Assembly (NCBI RefSeq): GCF_029689945.1
Contig: NZ_CP121451.1
Location: forward strand, 6,262,001 to 6,326,000
From: Paenibacillus amylolyticus
GTDB taxonomy: Bacteria > Bacillota > Bacilli > Paenibacillales > Paenibacillaceae
Reading direction: 5' to 3'
DNA length: 64,000 bases
Positions 48,622 through 58,425 of the stretch are shown here, in pieces. The position numbers and the translations under genes are program-made. The notes beneath the pieces were generated by a model. That model was not told where the DNA came from and ran no database searches. It saw nothing but the letters and a program-made list of their open reading frames with translations. Within the stretch, counting starts at the first letter, position 1. Every line of letters begins with the position of its first letter.

Positions 48622-49260
48622 TTATTCGATATGTAATATACCTTCGGTTGTTATCAACAGATCAATCCGCAGATCGAGCAGCTCCATCGGGATCTCCTCT
48701 TGCAGCTGACCCGGCAATACCATCGCAGCCATCAGCGGTTTCTTGCCCGTCATCGCACATGCTGCTGCAAGCGTCTCGGCAAAACGATCATAATAACCGC
48801 CGCCATATCCAATGCGCCCTCCATGTAGATCGTAACCAAGCCCTGGTACCCATACGAGATCGATATCCGGCCAATCTTCAGGTGACAGCACTTCACAGGA
48901 TTCCCTGGGTTCCGGTATCCCCCATATGCCTGGCTCCAGATCATGTTCTCCGGTCACTCGCCGCAGCTCCATGCGAGGTGGATTCGCCAACACTTTCGGT
49001 GCAAACATCAGATCTCCATGATTCCAGCCCTCTTGAAACAGAAAAGCTGTGGACGCTTCGCTTCCATAGGACAAATAACTGAATATGACGAGTGGTCTGT
49101 TCAAGACCTTGCTCTTAGCCTGTCTAAGACGCTCCAGCTCCCGCCTCACTCCATCGTTAATCTTAGCCATCGCCTGTTGACGTATGCTCACATCCATCAG
49201 ATCACGGCTCTGTCTCAGCCTGGATCGAAGCTGGCTTTTCAGTTCCGCATGATCCTGCAT
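48622..49260 (-). CDS. 5-formyltetrahydrofolate cyclo-ligase
   Basis: 212 residues. The N-terminal LKSQLRSRLRQSRDLMD, VLNRPLVIFSYLSYGSEASTAFLF, DLVWVPGLGYDLHGGRIGYGGGYYDRF (the family signature for ATP/folate binding) and the C-terminal RIDLLITTEG fit MTHFS/YgfA. It regenerates 5,10-methenyl-THF from 5-formyl-THF using ATP. ATG 49260 is chosen over 49317, with AGGAGG 12 nt upstream. It heads the minus-strand moaC-moaB run. Confidence 0.9.
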   Translation of the reverse strand: MQDHAELKSQLRSRLRQSRDLMDVSIRQQAMAKINDGVRRELERLRQAKSKVLNRPLVIFSYLSYGSEASTAFLFQEGWNHGDLMFAPKVLANPPRMELRRVTGEHDLEPGIWGIPEPRESCEVLSPEDWPDIDLVWVPGLGYDLHGGRIGYGGGYYDRFAETLAAACAMTGKKPLMAAMVLPGQLQEEIPMELLDLRIDLLITTEGILHIE

Positions 49261-49538
49261 ATCCTTGAATAACCTCCTGTTGATAGGGAAGGTAAAAAAA
49301 TCTTTCATTAAAAACAAATGTATATGTTATGACCAGTTGTCATCTTGTTGAAATGTTTAAATGATTCATTTTCTGCAAAATCCTCATGTAATAACATGCC
49401 TTCTTTCAGTTTATCATTGATTGATCAAAAAGACTACATGCCCCATGCGTTCCCAATCGGTGCAATTGCTCTGTATTTCATGTAAACTGGGATATAGTTG
49501 TCATATCAAGAACTGGACCTATGGAGGAACTTAATTTT

Positions 49539-51495
49539 ATGCTGCTGCAAGTATCCGGAATTATCAAACGTTTTGGTGTCGATCCAATCCTGGACGGCGT
49601 GAACTTACAAATATTAGAACGCGAGCGCATCGGCCTTGTCGGTGTAAACGGTGCAGGAAAATCCACTTTGCTCAAAATTGTAGCGGGTGAAATGTCCTAT
49701 GACGGAGGACAGATCTTCAAATCCAAAGAAACGACGCTGGGTTACCTGGCTCAGAACAGCGGGCTGCAATCGGATCGCACCATCTGGGAAGAAATGATGA
49801 ACGTGTTCGCTCATCTGACACAGGCAGAAGCCGATCTGCGTCAGATGGAACGCGATATTGCCGACCCTGCCCAGATGGAAGACGAGAAAAGGTACGCGGA
49901 CCTGCTGGAACGTTATGCGAAACGCTCCGACTGGTTCAAAGACCATGGCGGTTATGAGATGGAAACCCGTATTCGCAGCGTGCTGCACGGGATGGGATTC
50001 GGCGAGTTTTCGCCAGACACCCCCATTGCCACGCTGAGCGGCGGGCAGAAGACACGCCTTGCGCTTGCTCGCATTTTGCTTCAGGCACCCGATCTGCTCA
50101 TGCTGGACGAGCCTACCAACTATCTCGATATCGCCACCCTTACCTGGTTGGAAGATTATCTGAGAGGATATTCAGGCGCACTGCTCGTCGTATCCCATGA
50201 CCGTTACTTCCTCGATCGGCTCGTAACGACCATCGTAGAGATCGAACGCCATCGCTCCAAAAAATATACGGGCAATTACAGCCGTTATATGGAACTTAAA
50301 GCTGCCGAATATGAGACGCAGATGAAGCAATATGAGAAACAACAGGGCGAAATCTCGAAGATGGAAGATTTTGTCCAGAAAAATATTGTACGTGCGTCGA
50401 CGACCAAACGGGCTCAAAGCCGCCGCAAGGCCCTTGAAAAAATGGACCGCCTGGATAAACCGATGGGCGACCTGAAAAAAGCCCATTTTTCCTTCGAAAC
50501 AGCCGTTATGTCCGGCAAGGAAGTACTTCGTGTGGATCAACTATCGGTTGCTTATGATGAGGCTTCGCCATTGTTCCGCAATGTATCCTTCGATCTGCGG
50601 CGCGGGGAAACCGTTGCCCTGATTGGTCCAAACGGTATTGGTAAATCCACCATGCTGAAGTGTCTCACCGGAAGTTTACGTCCGGTAACCGGGGATATCC
50701 AGTGGGGAACGAAAGTACAGATTGGCTATTATGATCAGGAGCAGACCGGGCTCAATCCGTCCAACACGGTTCTGGAAGAACTGTGGAGTGCCTATCCCGG
50801 GATGGAAGAAGCACGAATTCGGACTGTCCTCGGAAACTTTTTGTTCAGCGGTGACGATGTGCTCAAGAAAATCTCCTCCCTCAGCGGCGGGGAGAAAGCA
50901 CGCGTCTCTCTCTAAGCTGATGTTGAAGGAAGCCAACATGCTCATTCTGGATGAGCCTACCAACCATCTCGACCTGTTTGCTAAAGAAGTGCTGGAAGCC
51001 GCATTAATGGATTATGAGGGCACCCTGCTGTTCATCTCCCATGACCGGTATTTCCTCAACAAGATGGCTGAACGGATTGTGGAGCTTCATCCAGGTGGAA
51101 CGGAACACTATCTTGGAAATTATGATGATTATGTGGAGAAGAAACAGGAGCTTGAGGACATCGCACGCGAAGCTGCTGAGGCACGTCAGGCTTCATCCAA
51201 GAACTCGTCCAAATCCGATCCGAGCACAGCCACAACCGAGAAATCTGGAGCGGCTTCGTTCGAAGCAGATAAACAAGCCAAGCGTGAAGAGCGGAATCGG
51301 CAACGCAAGCAGGAAGCTCTGGAACAACAGATTGCGGAACTCGAAACAAAGATTACAGCGCTTGAGGAGCAGATGGCTCTGCCTGAGATCTATCAGGATT
51401 ATATGAAGCTGCAAGAACTTCAGCAACAATCGGAGGAACGTAAGGCCAAGCTCACCAAGGCATACGAGGACTGGGAAGAACTAGCTATGGAATAG
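49539..51495 (+). CDS. ydiF: ABC-F family ATPase (YdiF-like), one frameshift
   Basis: About 652 residues with two ABC domains and no membrane segments. Domain 1: GVNGAGKST, TLSGGQKTRLALARILL, LLMLDEPTNYLD. Linker: STTKRAQSRRKALEKMDRLDKP. Domain 2: GPNGIGKST, SLSGGEKARVSL, LILDEPTNHLDL. A basic C-terminal coiled coil follows (about 560-650, QKREERNRQRKQEALEQQIAELE). ABC-F proteins act on the ribosome. The break near 50913 lies in a CT repeat (GTCTCTCTCTAAG); adding one CT restores SLSKLMLKEAN. ATG 49539 has GGAGG 11 nt before it. In B. subtilis ydiF likewise converges on tsaD (gcp). Confidence 0.88.
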
Positions 51496-51563
51496 TACTC
51501 ACTCAGAACATGACTTAATCGCGTCCATACAATATAGCTGTACCTCATAGTTGTACTTCCGGC

Positions 51564-51591
51564 TGATCCCTTATGGGGATCAGTTTTTTGT
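51564..51591 (+). terminator. intrinsic terminator of the ABC-F gene
   Basis: CTGATCCC-TTAT-GGGGATCAG followed by six T residues. Confidence 0.92.
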
Positions 51592-52124
51592 TGAGATCTA
51601 ATATGTTGAAATCATGTTTCCTGGGATTGGACTTTCCTATGAGGAGGATCAGGGCATGTTTTGGTTTTTGTCAAATTTACTCGAATTGAGAAGAAATATT
51701 TTTATGCTCCCCTCTCTTGTTTATCCACAGCAAAGCAAGATAGCAAGCACATTAATAACCTTAATTATACAGCGGTAGAATAGCCTTTTACACACAAAAA
51801 CCATATTTATCCACTAAGTTATCCACGTTATCCACAACTTTGTGGATAGTAAGCAGTCATTCTATCCCCTAAACCCTTTTCGTTTCGAAAACATCACTGG
51901 TTTGACTTTAAGGTGGTTACCCACAATTTACACTGGATATGTGGATAACTATAGTCACACCTTGACAAAACCATATATCCTCCCTTCTTGCTTCCTCCAT
52001 AAAAAGACAAAAGCAGACCTTTGTAGTTCAAGGCCTGCCTGTTGTTACTCAGTTCTTACGATGCGTTTACAGCGATTCGCGATAGTTACTATTGCTGCTG
52101 AACATACGATCTGACCAAGATAAT
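51592..52124. other. gene-free region between ABC-F and leuA
   Basis: About 530 bases with no convincing reading frame. Apart from the DnaA-box cluster it holds a short palindromic stretch, AAAAAGACAAAAGCAGACC ... GGCCTGCCTG (about 52001-52041), which may end leuA transcription on the minus strand. Confidence 0.5.
51721..51948. promoter_or_regulatory. cluster of seven DnaA boxes
   Basis: Matches to TTATCCACA within 228 bp of AT-rich, gene-free DNA: TTATCCACA 51721-51729, TTATCCACT 51807-51815, TTATCCACG 51819-51827, TTATCCACA 51828-51836, TGTGGATAG 51841-51849 (reverse), TTACCCACA 51917-51925 and TGTGGATAA 51940-51948 (reverse). Three are perfect and four have one mismatch. Four boxes lie within 43 bp, two of them directly abutting. 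No dnaA, dnaN or other origin gene is near. Confidence 0.85.
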
Positions 52125-53677
52125 CTACGCGTGTGCTTGTTCATGATGTTCGGAAGTCTCCGCCTTCAAGCCAGCTGCATTACAGGCCGCTACATAAGCC
52201 AAACCGGCAGCCATGACAATATCATTATGTGTTGCCGTTCCTCGGAACTCACGTCCTGCACGCTCCACGGTAACTACAGCCTCTGCACTTGCTCCCTCTC
52301 CCCCGCTCAAGGCATGCATCTCCATATCGACAAAAGCAATATCATCCGAAATGCTCTGACCAATCGCACGAATGGTTGCATCCACTGGACCCCGCCAACG
52401 GCAGAGTAAGATTGTTCTCCTGCACTTGTGCGAATGCGAACAGCGCCATTCGATCCGTCATGCTGCCCGCCGTCACCTGCAATTCAATCAGTTCGTAATC
52501 CTGTGCAGGAATATTCATGGTCTGGCTAACCATCTGCAATAACTGGTCGTCACTGACCACTTTTTGCTGGTCTGCGGTTTCTTTGAACACCTCATACAAT
52601 TGCTCCATCTGTTGCTCATCCGGCTCAAAACCGTATTTGCGAACCCGATCCTTCAGGGCGTGACGACCGGAGTGTTTGCCCAGAATAATCATGCTGCGCG
52701 GGATACCCAGCGCTTCCGGTCCATAATCTCATAGGTATTCCGATTCTTCAGCAGACCATCCTGGTGAATGCCGGATTCATGCTGGAATGCATTACGTCCC
52801 ACCACCGGTTTGTTGTATGCAATCGGAAAATGCATCGCACGGCTAATCTGACGAGAAGTCTCATACAGCTGGTTGAGCTTAATGTTCGTCGTTGCACCAA
52901 TAACATCTCCCGAGTTTCCAGCGCCATGATCAGCTCTTCCAGAGCACAGTTGCCCGTCCGTTCTCCGATACCATTGATCGTCACCTCAATCTGGGAAGCC
53001 CCATTGGCAATGGCTGCCAAGCTATTGGCTACGGCCAGACCCAGATCATTATGACAGTGCGCACTATATCGAACCTGATCCCCACCTCTTGCACCCTCAC
53101 GCACCCGGCGGAACATCTCGCCATACTCATGTGGCAGGGCATACCCCACGGTATCCGGCAGGTTGATAATGCTGGCCCCTGCTTCAACCGCGACTTCGAC
53201 CATCTCGATCAGATCGTCCATCTTCGTTCGAGCCGCGTCCATCGCCGTGAACTCTACGATGTCCGTAAACTGGCGTGCATACGATACCATCTCACGAGCG
53301 GTAGCCACCACTTCACTACGCGGACGGCGCAGCTGATGCTCTATATGAATATCGGAGGAAGAGATAAACAGGTGAATTCGGCGCCGGGCTGCATCTGCTG
53401 TTGCTTGAACCGCTGCATCAATATCACCTTTGACCGCACGTGCGAATCCACAGATCTCCACGTTCTGCAACTGTCTCGAAATCGCCTGAACCGCCGCGAA
53501 CTCACCAGGACTGGAGATCGGGAATCCAGGCTCAATGACGTCGATCCCCAGAGAAGCCAGTTGGTGTGCCAGTTCGATCTTTTGCTCGGGTTGCAGACTC
53601 GCTCCCGGTGCCTGTTCTCCATCGCGCAGCGTTGTATCAAAAATTTCAATCATGCGTTTGTTATTAGTCGTTGTCAT
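52125..53677 (-). CDS. leuA: 2-isopropylmalate synthase, three frameshifts
   Basis: About 517 residues. [17 protein letters not shown] (metal and substrate site), [58 protein letters not shown], then [13 protein letters not shown] sequence and [13 protein letters not shown] after repair. The C-terminal regulatory domain ([50 protein letters not shown]) senses leucine. Breaks lie near 52913 (one G missing), 52714 (one C missing) and 52395 (G-run, two missing or one extra). ATG 53677 is chosen with GGAGG 9 nt upstream. It condenses acetyl-CoA and 2-ketoisovalerate, the first committed leucine step. It stands alone behind two T-boxes; other leu/ilv genes are absent. Confidence 0.92.
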
Positions 53678-53686
53678 ATTCATCAA

Positions 53687-53989
53687 CCTCCATCGATTTT
53701 GTAATCCTTTTTGTTACGATCCACGAGCCACAGAACACCCGCTGATCGCCATCAATGTTGTTATATATTTTGTTTGTAAATGCGTATGTCGTTTGTTGCT
53801 TAGTCCTTGGTCCTTGGTCTCCATAATGCCTGCTGGATATCTAATGGCGATACCTGATGTACGATGTCCATTAGTCGTTGCTGACCCTGCTTGCTTGTGA
53901 CAGGGTGTACGTCGACTTACACCCTGTACTTCTCACTTTTCAATCTCCATATGGTTCATTCCCATGCCCACCCTGCTGCCGGCAGCAAA
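53687..53989 (-). other. leader between T-box 1 and leuA
   Basis: About 300 nt with no gene. It contains a hairpin with arms ACAGGGTGT and ACACCCTGT at about 53902-53930. No additional regulatory family was recognised. Confidence 0.45.
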
Positions 53990-54345
53990 CACAAATAACC
54001 CGCCATCTCTTATAAGAGACGGCGGGTTATTATCCCCTCCGCGGTACCACTCTCGCTTGATGGGCCAGGCTTGCGCCGGACTCCATCCACCTCGTCGTCT
54101 CCGATATCCGCTGGATGTGAGTGCATGCACAACATCACTGGAATTCGGAGAAACACCCTATAACGCGGGTTAACCGTTGCTGTGTAACGCACGTCGTTGT
54201 CCGTTAGGACAACTGGCGATTGATATCGTCCGCACGCTTCCACAACTCCGTTCCCGGGCGAGATTCGAATGACTCAAGCCACTGCGTCGCACCACCCCGC
54301 AGCTCTCTGAGCGCTTTATCATTCTACTGCTCCCGTTCATCACAT
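53990..54345 (-). ncRNA. T-box leader 1 of leuA (leucine specifier CUC)
   Basis: Minus strand: Stem I opens with CGCTCAGAGAGCTGCGG, the specifier region GAATCTCGCC presents CTC (Leu), and the T-box AGAGTGGTACCGCGG is at 54053-54039. A terminator follows: CCCGCCGTCTC-TTATAA-GAGATGGCGGG then TTATTTG. The competing antiterminator uses the TGGTACC element. It binds uncharged tRNA-Leu to allow readthrough into leuA. Confidence 0.93.
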
Positions 54346-54382
54346 TTATCATATGACCTAACATCATTCATTGTTATTTTAG

Positions 54383-54790
54383 AAATCAAAAAAGCCTGCC
54401 ACCTCATGCAATAATGCAAGAGACGACAGGCTGTTCACCTTCGCGGTACCACTCTTGTTGACTTCCTTCCTGTTCACTCAAGACAACCCCTGGATGCTTA
54501 CATACATCCGGATCACTTGAAGCAGCCTGAAAGCCCCCTCAGTTATTGTCGGCCAGTTCCAATCCTAACGATCCATCCGACAACGGCCCATTCACGGAGG
54601 CAACCCGTAACCATGTACTTTGGGCCATAATCGGCCTTCGGATTCTCCCGGGGAGTCACCGTGTTCCATCGTTCCGCTTCCAGGTGAGTTTCAGGTTTCC
54701 TTCGACTGCGTTGCACCATACCGCAGCTCTCTAAGACCGGGATTGACCTTACTGTTCCTGTTCATCGCGTTTAACCATATCAGGAAGATA
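54383..54790 (-). ncRNA. T-box leader 2 of leuA, upstream tandem copy (leucine specifier CUC)
   Basis: Minus strand: CTTAGAGAGCTGCGG opens Stem I, and GAAACTCACC presents CTC at the position matching T-box 1. The T-box AGAGTGGTACCGCG is at 54454-54441. A terminator with arms GCCTGTCGTCTC and GAGGTGGCAGGC ends in TTTTTTT. It lies directly upstream of T-box 1 and downstream of the only clear promoter. Confidence 0.93.
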
Positions 54791-54813
54791 ACTTCCTGTT
54801 TAAATTTGTAACT

Positions 54814-54843
54814 AATATACAATCTTCACATCCAGGCTGTCAA
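54814..54843 (-). promoter_or_regulatory. sigma-A promoter of the leuA leader
   Basis: Minus strand TTGACA (54843-54838, perfect), 18-nt spacer, TATATT (54819-54814). It precedes T-box 2. Confidence 0.85.
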
Positions 54844-54880
54844 CTCTTAATCTCAAACGGCCTGTTTATATAAACTAAAA

Positions 54881-55098
54881 GTGCGCTCAAAAAGATCGGT
54901 TTTCAGTACCGAGAAGATGGGATAAAGCCAGAAATGAAGTAGCGGAGCCTAGTTAAAACTACGTGAGCAACTACAATGTTTCCGAAGGAAACATACTTCG
55001 TAAGCCTCCCCCTTATTTCGGCTGAATTCCAACTTCGATGCTGATGATGCCGCTAGGCATCATTCGTAATCAAAAGCGGGCTTTTTGAACAACCTCTA
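54881..55098. mobile_element. MITE-like repeat, copy 1
   Basis: About 218 bp, aligned along its length with 56683-56906: shared blocks include AGTACCGAGAAGATGGGATA, CAACTACAATGTTTCCGAAG and CTTATTTCGGCTGAAT. The ends are inverted (CTCAAAAAG ... CTTTTTGAAC). It encodes no transposase. Its right end abuts and overlaps the tsaD stop codon. Confidence 0.82.
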
Positions 55099-56149
55099 TA
55101 AGGACTGAACGGACCATTGCTCCAGGGAAAGCCCCGGATCAGCTTTGGCATCAAATTCAGAGATTTCCCCCGCTGCCATTTCAGATACGCAGCCGCTCCA
55201 ATCATGGCCGCATTATCCGTACAATATTCCATTGGCGGGATTAACAGCTCAAGCCCTTCCTTCGCGCAACGCTCCTGTAGTGCTGAACGCAATCCCCGGT
55301 TGGCGGCAACACCACCGCACAACAGCAATTGTTTTGAACCATACTCACGGACTGCTCGTACAGCTTTCTCCACCAGCACTTCTACGACAGCTTCCTGGAA
55401 ACCACGTGCAACCGCAGATGGCTCCAAGGTTTCTCCGCGCATTTTAGCCTGATTGAGCGCATTCAGTACCGCAGACTTCAGACCACTGAGACTGAAATCA
55501 TATGAGCCTGCTTCCAGCCATACCCGAGGCAAAGGCACCACGTTATCCGCTTCAGACGCCATCCGGTCCACATGCGGACCGCCCGGATAAGGACAGCCCA
55601 ATGCACGCGCTACTTTGTCATAGGCTTCACCTACGGCATCATCACGGGTACGGCCAATCAGTTTGAACTTGCCCTCGGATTCCATATGCACGAGTTCTGT
55701 ATGTCCACCGGATACGACCAGTGCCATCGCCGGGTATTGCAGTTCATGCGTAAGCCGGTTGGCGTAGATATGCCCGGCAATATGATGTGTGCCAATGAGC
55801 GGTTTGCCCAGTGCCATTGCCAGCGTTTTGGCCGCAACAATTCCGACCAGCAGCGCCCAACAAGTCCCGGGCCTTGCGTCACGGCGATTGCACTCAGATC
55901 ACGCGGACGAATGCCGGATTGTTCGATCGCCTGTTCCAGCATCAACGTAATGACTTCCACGTGTTTGCGTGAAGCCACTTCAGGAACCACACCACCGAAT
56001 GCCTTGTGCGTCTCGATCTGGCTTGAGATCAGATTGGACAGCACTTCCCGGCCGTCCTTGACTACAGCTACCGATGTTTCATCACAGCTTGTCTCCACCG
56101 CCAAAATGTAGGATGGTGCAGAATTTATTTTTTGATTGAGTTCGTTCAT
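55096..56149 (-). CDS. tsaD: tRNA N6-threonylcarbamoyladenosine transferase TsaD, two frameshifts
   Basis: About 351 residues. [25 protein letters not shown] opens the ASKHA fold, [13 protein letters not shown] provides metal-ligand histidines, and [17 protein letters not shown] and [16 protein letters not shown] follow. The break near 55858 needs one G ([22 protein letters not shown]). A second near 55172 needs one G in GGGGG; the true C-terminus then reads [21 protein letters not shown] with a stop at 55098-55096. Unrepaired, the frame runs on into the adjoining repeat to 55053. TsaD transfers the threonylcarbamoyl group to A37 of ANN-decoding tRNAs. It overlaps rimI by four bases (ATGA). 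Confidence 0.93.
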
Positions 56150-56667
56150 GAATCCAGTACGCTTCCTTCCTCTTCGCCGCTCCGGCCTGCAGACGGCAAG
56201 TTCGCCCACATAATCATCGCATCTTCCCCATTATCGGAGTAATACCCTTTACGAAGACCCGCCGATTCAAACCCTTTTTTCTGATATAAACGCTGAGCTA
56301 TGGTGTTCGAGACTCTGACCTCCAGCGTCATTCGTTCCATTCCGAGATAAGCCGCTGTACTCATTAATTCATCCAGCAGCTTTTCGCCAAGCTTGCGTCC
56401 ACGATACGCACCTCTGACTGCAATATTGGTAATATGGGCTTCATCCATAATTGTCCACATTCCGGCATAACCAATAGCTTTACCTTCCAATTCCATCACC
56501 ATATATTTAGCAAAATGATTGTGTGTCAATTCATTTTGAAATGCTTCTTCCGTCCAGGGCAGGGTAAAGGCCTCATGTTCAATCTCCATCACATCGGGAA
56601 TATCCGCGAGTGTCATGAACCTGAACTGAAGCGATGCTTCCTGCTTGTTATTCGCCACGTTGTCCAT
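56146..56667 (-). CDS. rimI: [ribosomal protein S18]-alanine N-acetyltransferase RimI
   Basis: 173 residues of GNAT fold. [56 protein letters not shown] (acetyl-CoA loop) and [29 protein letters not shown] are RimI motifs. AAGGGGGAAG precedes the ATG. It is flanked by tsaB and tsaD, the usual Firmicute order. A MITE-like repeat now fills the gap to tsaB. Confidence 0.92.
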   Translation of the reverse strand: MDNVANNKQEASLQFRFMTLADIPDVMEIEHEAFTLPWTEEAFQNELTHNHFAKYMVMELEGKAIGYAGMWTIMDEAHITNIAVRGAYRGRKLGEKLLDELMSTAAYLGMERMTLEVRVSNTIAQRLYQKKGFESAGLRKGYYSDNGEDAMIMWANLPSAGRSGEEEGSVLDS

Positions 56668-56682
56668 CTGCTTCCCCCTTTA

Positions 56683-56906
56683 GTGCGTGTTCAAAAAGAC
56701 CAGTTATCAGTACCGAGAAGATGGGATAAAGCCAGAAATGAAGTAGCGCAGCGTAGGGAAAACTACGTGAGCAACTACAATGTTTCCGAAGGAAGGAAAC
56801 ATTCTTCGTAAGCCTCCCACTTATTTCGGCTGAATCCATATTCGATGCTGATGATACCCCCAGGCATCCTTCGTAATCAAAAGCTGACTTTTTGAACAAC
56901 CTCTTT
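56683..56906. mobile_element. MITE-like repeat, copy 2
   Basis: About 224 bp, the best preserved copy. The terminal inverted repeats are GTTCAAAAAGAC (56689-56700) and GACTTTTTGAAC (56886-56897). It occupies the whole rimI-tsaB spacer, and its right end touches the tsaB stop. A 83-codon minus-strand frame inside it is not a gene. Confidence 0.85.
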
Positions 56907-57758
56907 TAGCCTTTGCGCAGCAGATTGGCTTCCGCTTCAGACAACTGGGTATAGTTTGGCACCAGTGCATGCACGTCATCACGCTGACCTGCAAGCAGCG
57001 CGGCGGCGCCCAGGCGCCCAACCCAGCGGCCTTCCAGCTCATAAGGTACGAGCTGGAGCGCCGTGCCTGCGGGGCAGCGAAGCTCCGCCGCTGCCGCAGC
57101 ATGAGGGCCCGTCTCGCCGACGATCCAGACGGCTCGGCCGCTCTTCCGGCGCCGCCTCCGCCATGCGGGCGGCGAGGGCTTCCAGCCATCCGTCCATCTT
57201 GCGGATGGCATCAGGCGCCAAACGCCGGGGCACATCGCCCCCGGCGGAGGCAAACAGCGCGGTGCACGCTTGACCGCGCCTTGCATCCACAAGCGGAACG
57301 ATCCAGTGGACAGGGGCAGCATCTATGCTGCCCTGGTCCGCGGATGGCGTTCCGCCAGCCCCTGCTGCGGCATCCTCTGCCGCAGCTTCCGCCTTGGCGG
57401 CAAGGCCGCTGTGCCAGCCGCCCCAGGCGAGGGCCTGAAGGCTGGACACCCCGGCTACGGGGATGTCCCACGCCCAGGCCAGTGTCTTCGCCGCGGTCAC
57501 CGCAATGCGGATGCCCGTGTACGAGCCTGGGCCAACGCCCACGGCAATGCCGTCCAGTTGCCCAGGCTGTGTGCTGCTGGCGGCCAGCAGCTGCTCCATC
57601 ACCGGTACGACGTGTACCGAATGGTTGCGCTCAGCGCGTTCATTGCGTTCTTCCAGAAGCGCATGACCTTCCATCATCGCCGCTGCCATTACTGCGGTGG
57701 ATGTATCCAACGCCAAAAACCGCTGACGCGGCTCTTTTTGTAAATCTTCCATCATCAT
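56906..57758 (-). CDS. tsaB: tRNA threonylcarbamoyladenosine biosynthesis protein TsaB, frameshifted
   Basis: About 284 residues. FLALDTSTAVMAAAMMEG, ERNHSVHVVPVMEQLLAASS, VGVGPGSYTGIRIAVTAAKTLAWAW and VDARRGQACTALFA are TsaB motifs (inactive ASKHA fold, TsaD partner). A frame change near 57120-57140 is needed to reach WIVGETGPHAAAAAE and the C-terminus LVPNYTQLSEAEANLLRKG. It fits two missing bases (for example ERAEPVWIVGETG) or one extra. An Ala/Gly-rich insert (about 125-150) and the 57000-57550 DNA are far GC-richer than the surroundings. ATG 57758 overlaps the tsaE stop (ATGA). Confidence 0.9.
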
Positions 57759-58237
57759 TTGACCCCATTCTGTCTGAACTGTCGGCACAGGGCTGCATAA
57801 GTCTCGCCGTACCCATCCAGTGTAATCGTTCGATCCTCCAGGCCCGTGGTTTCAATCTGCACATGCAAATGCTCTTGCGGCAGCAATTCGGGAATGATAC
57901 TCGACCACTCCACCAGACTGACTCCGGCTCCATAGAAATATTCATCAAGTCCAAGCTCATCGGCTTCTTCCAGCGATATGCGATATACATCCATGTGATA
58001 TAAGGGCAGGCGCCCTTCGTACTCCTTGATTAGTGTGAATGTGGGACTGCTTACCACATCACGTACACCCAAATGCCAGGCAAATTTCTGTGAGAATGCC
58101 GTTTTTCCCGCGCCCAGATCACCATCCAGAGCAATCACCATGCCGGCGTTTGCCTGTCTGGCGAGTGCGGAAGCGAGTGCTTCTGTATCTGCAATGCCAT
58201 GGGATGCATACACCCACTGCTCGTGCGTCTGATTCAA
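57755..58237 (-). CDS. tsaE: tRNA threonylcarbamoyladenosine biosynthesis ATPase TsaE
   Basis: 160 residues. The P-loop ALDGDLGAGKTAFSQKFAWHLG, VSSPTFTLIKEYEG and LYHMDVYRISLEEADELGLDEYF..GVSLVEWSS define TsaE, the ATPase that recycles the TsaBD complex. TTG 58237 is chosen as start, with AAAGGTGG 8 nt upstream; the GTG at 58249 has no ribosome site. It is the first gene of tsaE-tsaB-rimI-tsaD. Confidence 0.93.
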   Translation of the reverse strand: MNQTHEQWVYASHGIADTEALASALARQANAGMVIALDGDLGAGKTAFSQKFAWHLGVRDVVSSPTFTLIKEYEGRLPLYHMDVYRISLEEADELGLDEYFYGAGVSLVEWSSIIPELLPQEHLHVQIETTGLEDRTITLDGYGETYAALCRQFRQNGVK

Positions 58238-58331
58238 TATTCGCCCCACCTTTGGCGGTCCAGCCGCCTGAGTTCACTTTGAACCTTATTATATCGGTCC
58301 CTTTCTTCCCCGCAACAACCCTGGCAAAAAC

Positions 58332-58360
58332 CAAAAACCGGTACCTCTCGGTACCGGCCG
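58332..58360 (-). terminator. intrinsic terminator of the sspH operon
   Basis: Minus strand: CCGGTACC-GAGA-GGTACCGG followed by TTTTTGG. Confidence 0.88.
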
Positions 58361-58425
58361 TGTCATGCATATATCTCAGCTTTTATTCCTTGCCGAATTC
58401 TCAAATAACGATATGCTGCCTGAAT

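Noticed and set aside
56648..56899. 83-codon minus-strand frame (MFKKSAFDYEGCLGVSS...)
   Set aside because: It lies almost wholly inside the MITE-like repeat and has no separate support; the equivalent frame in copy 1 is broken. It is a by-product of the repeat.
56969..58003. 344-codon plus-strand frame across tsaB and tsaE
   Set aside because: Open only because of the high GC of tsaB; Arg/Pro/Cys-rich nonsense translation opposite two conserved genes.
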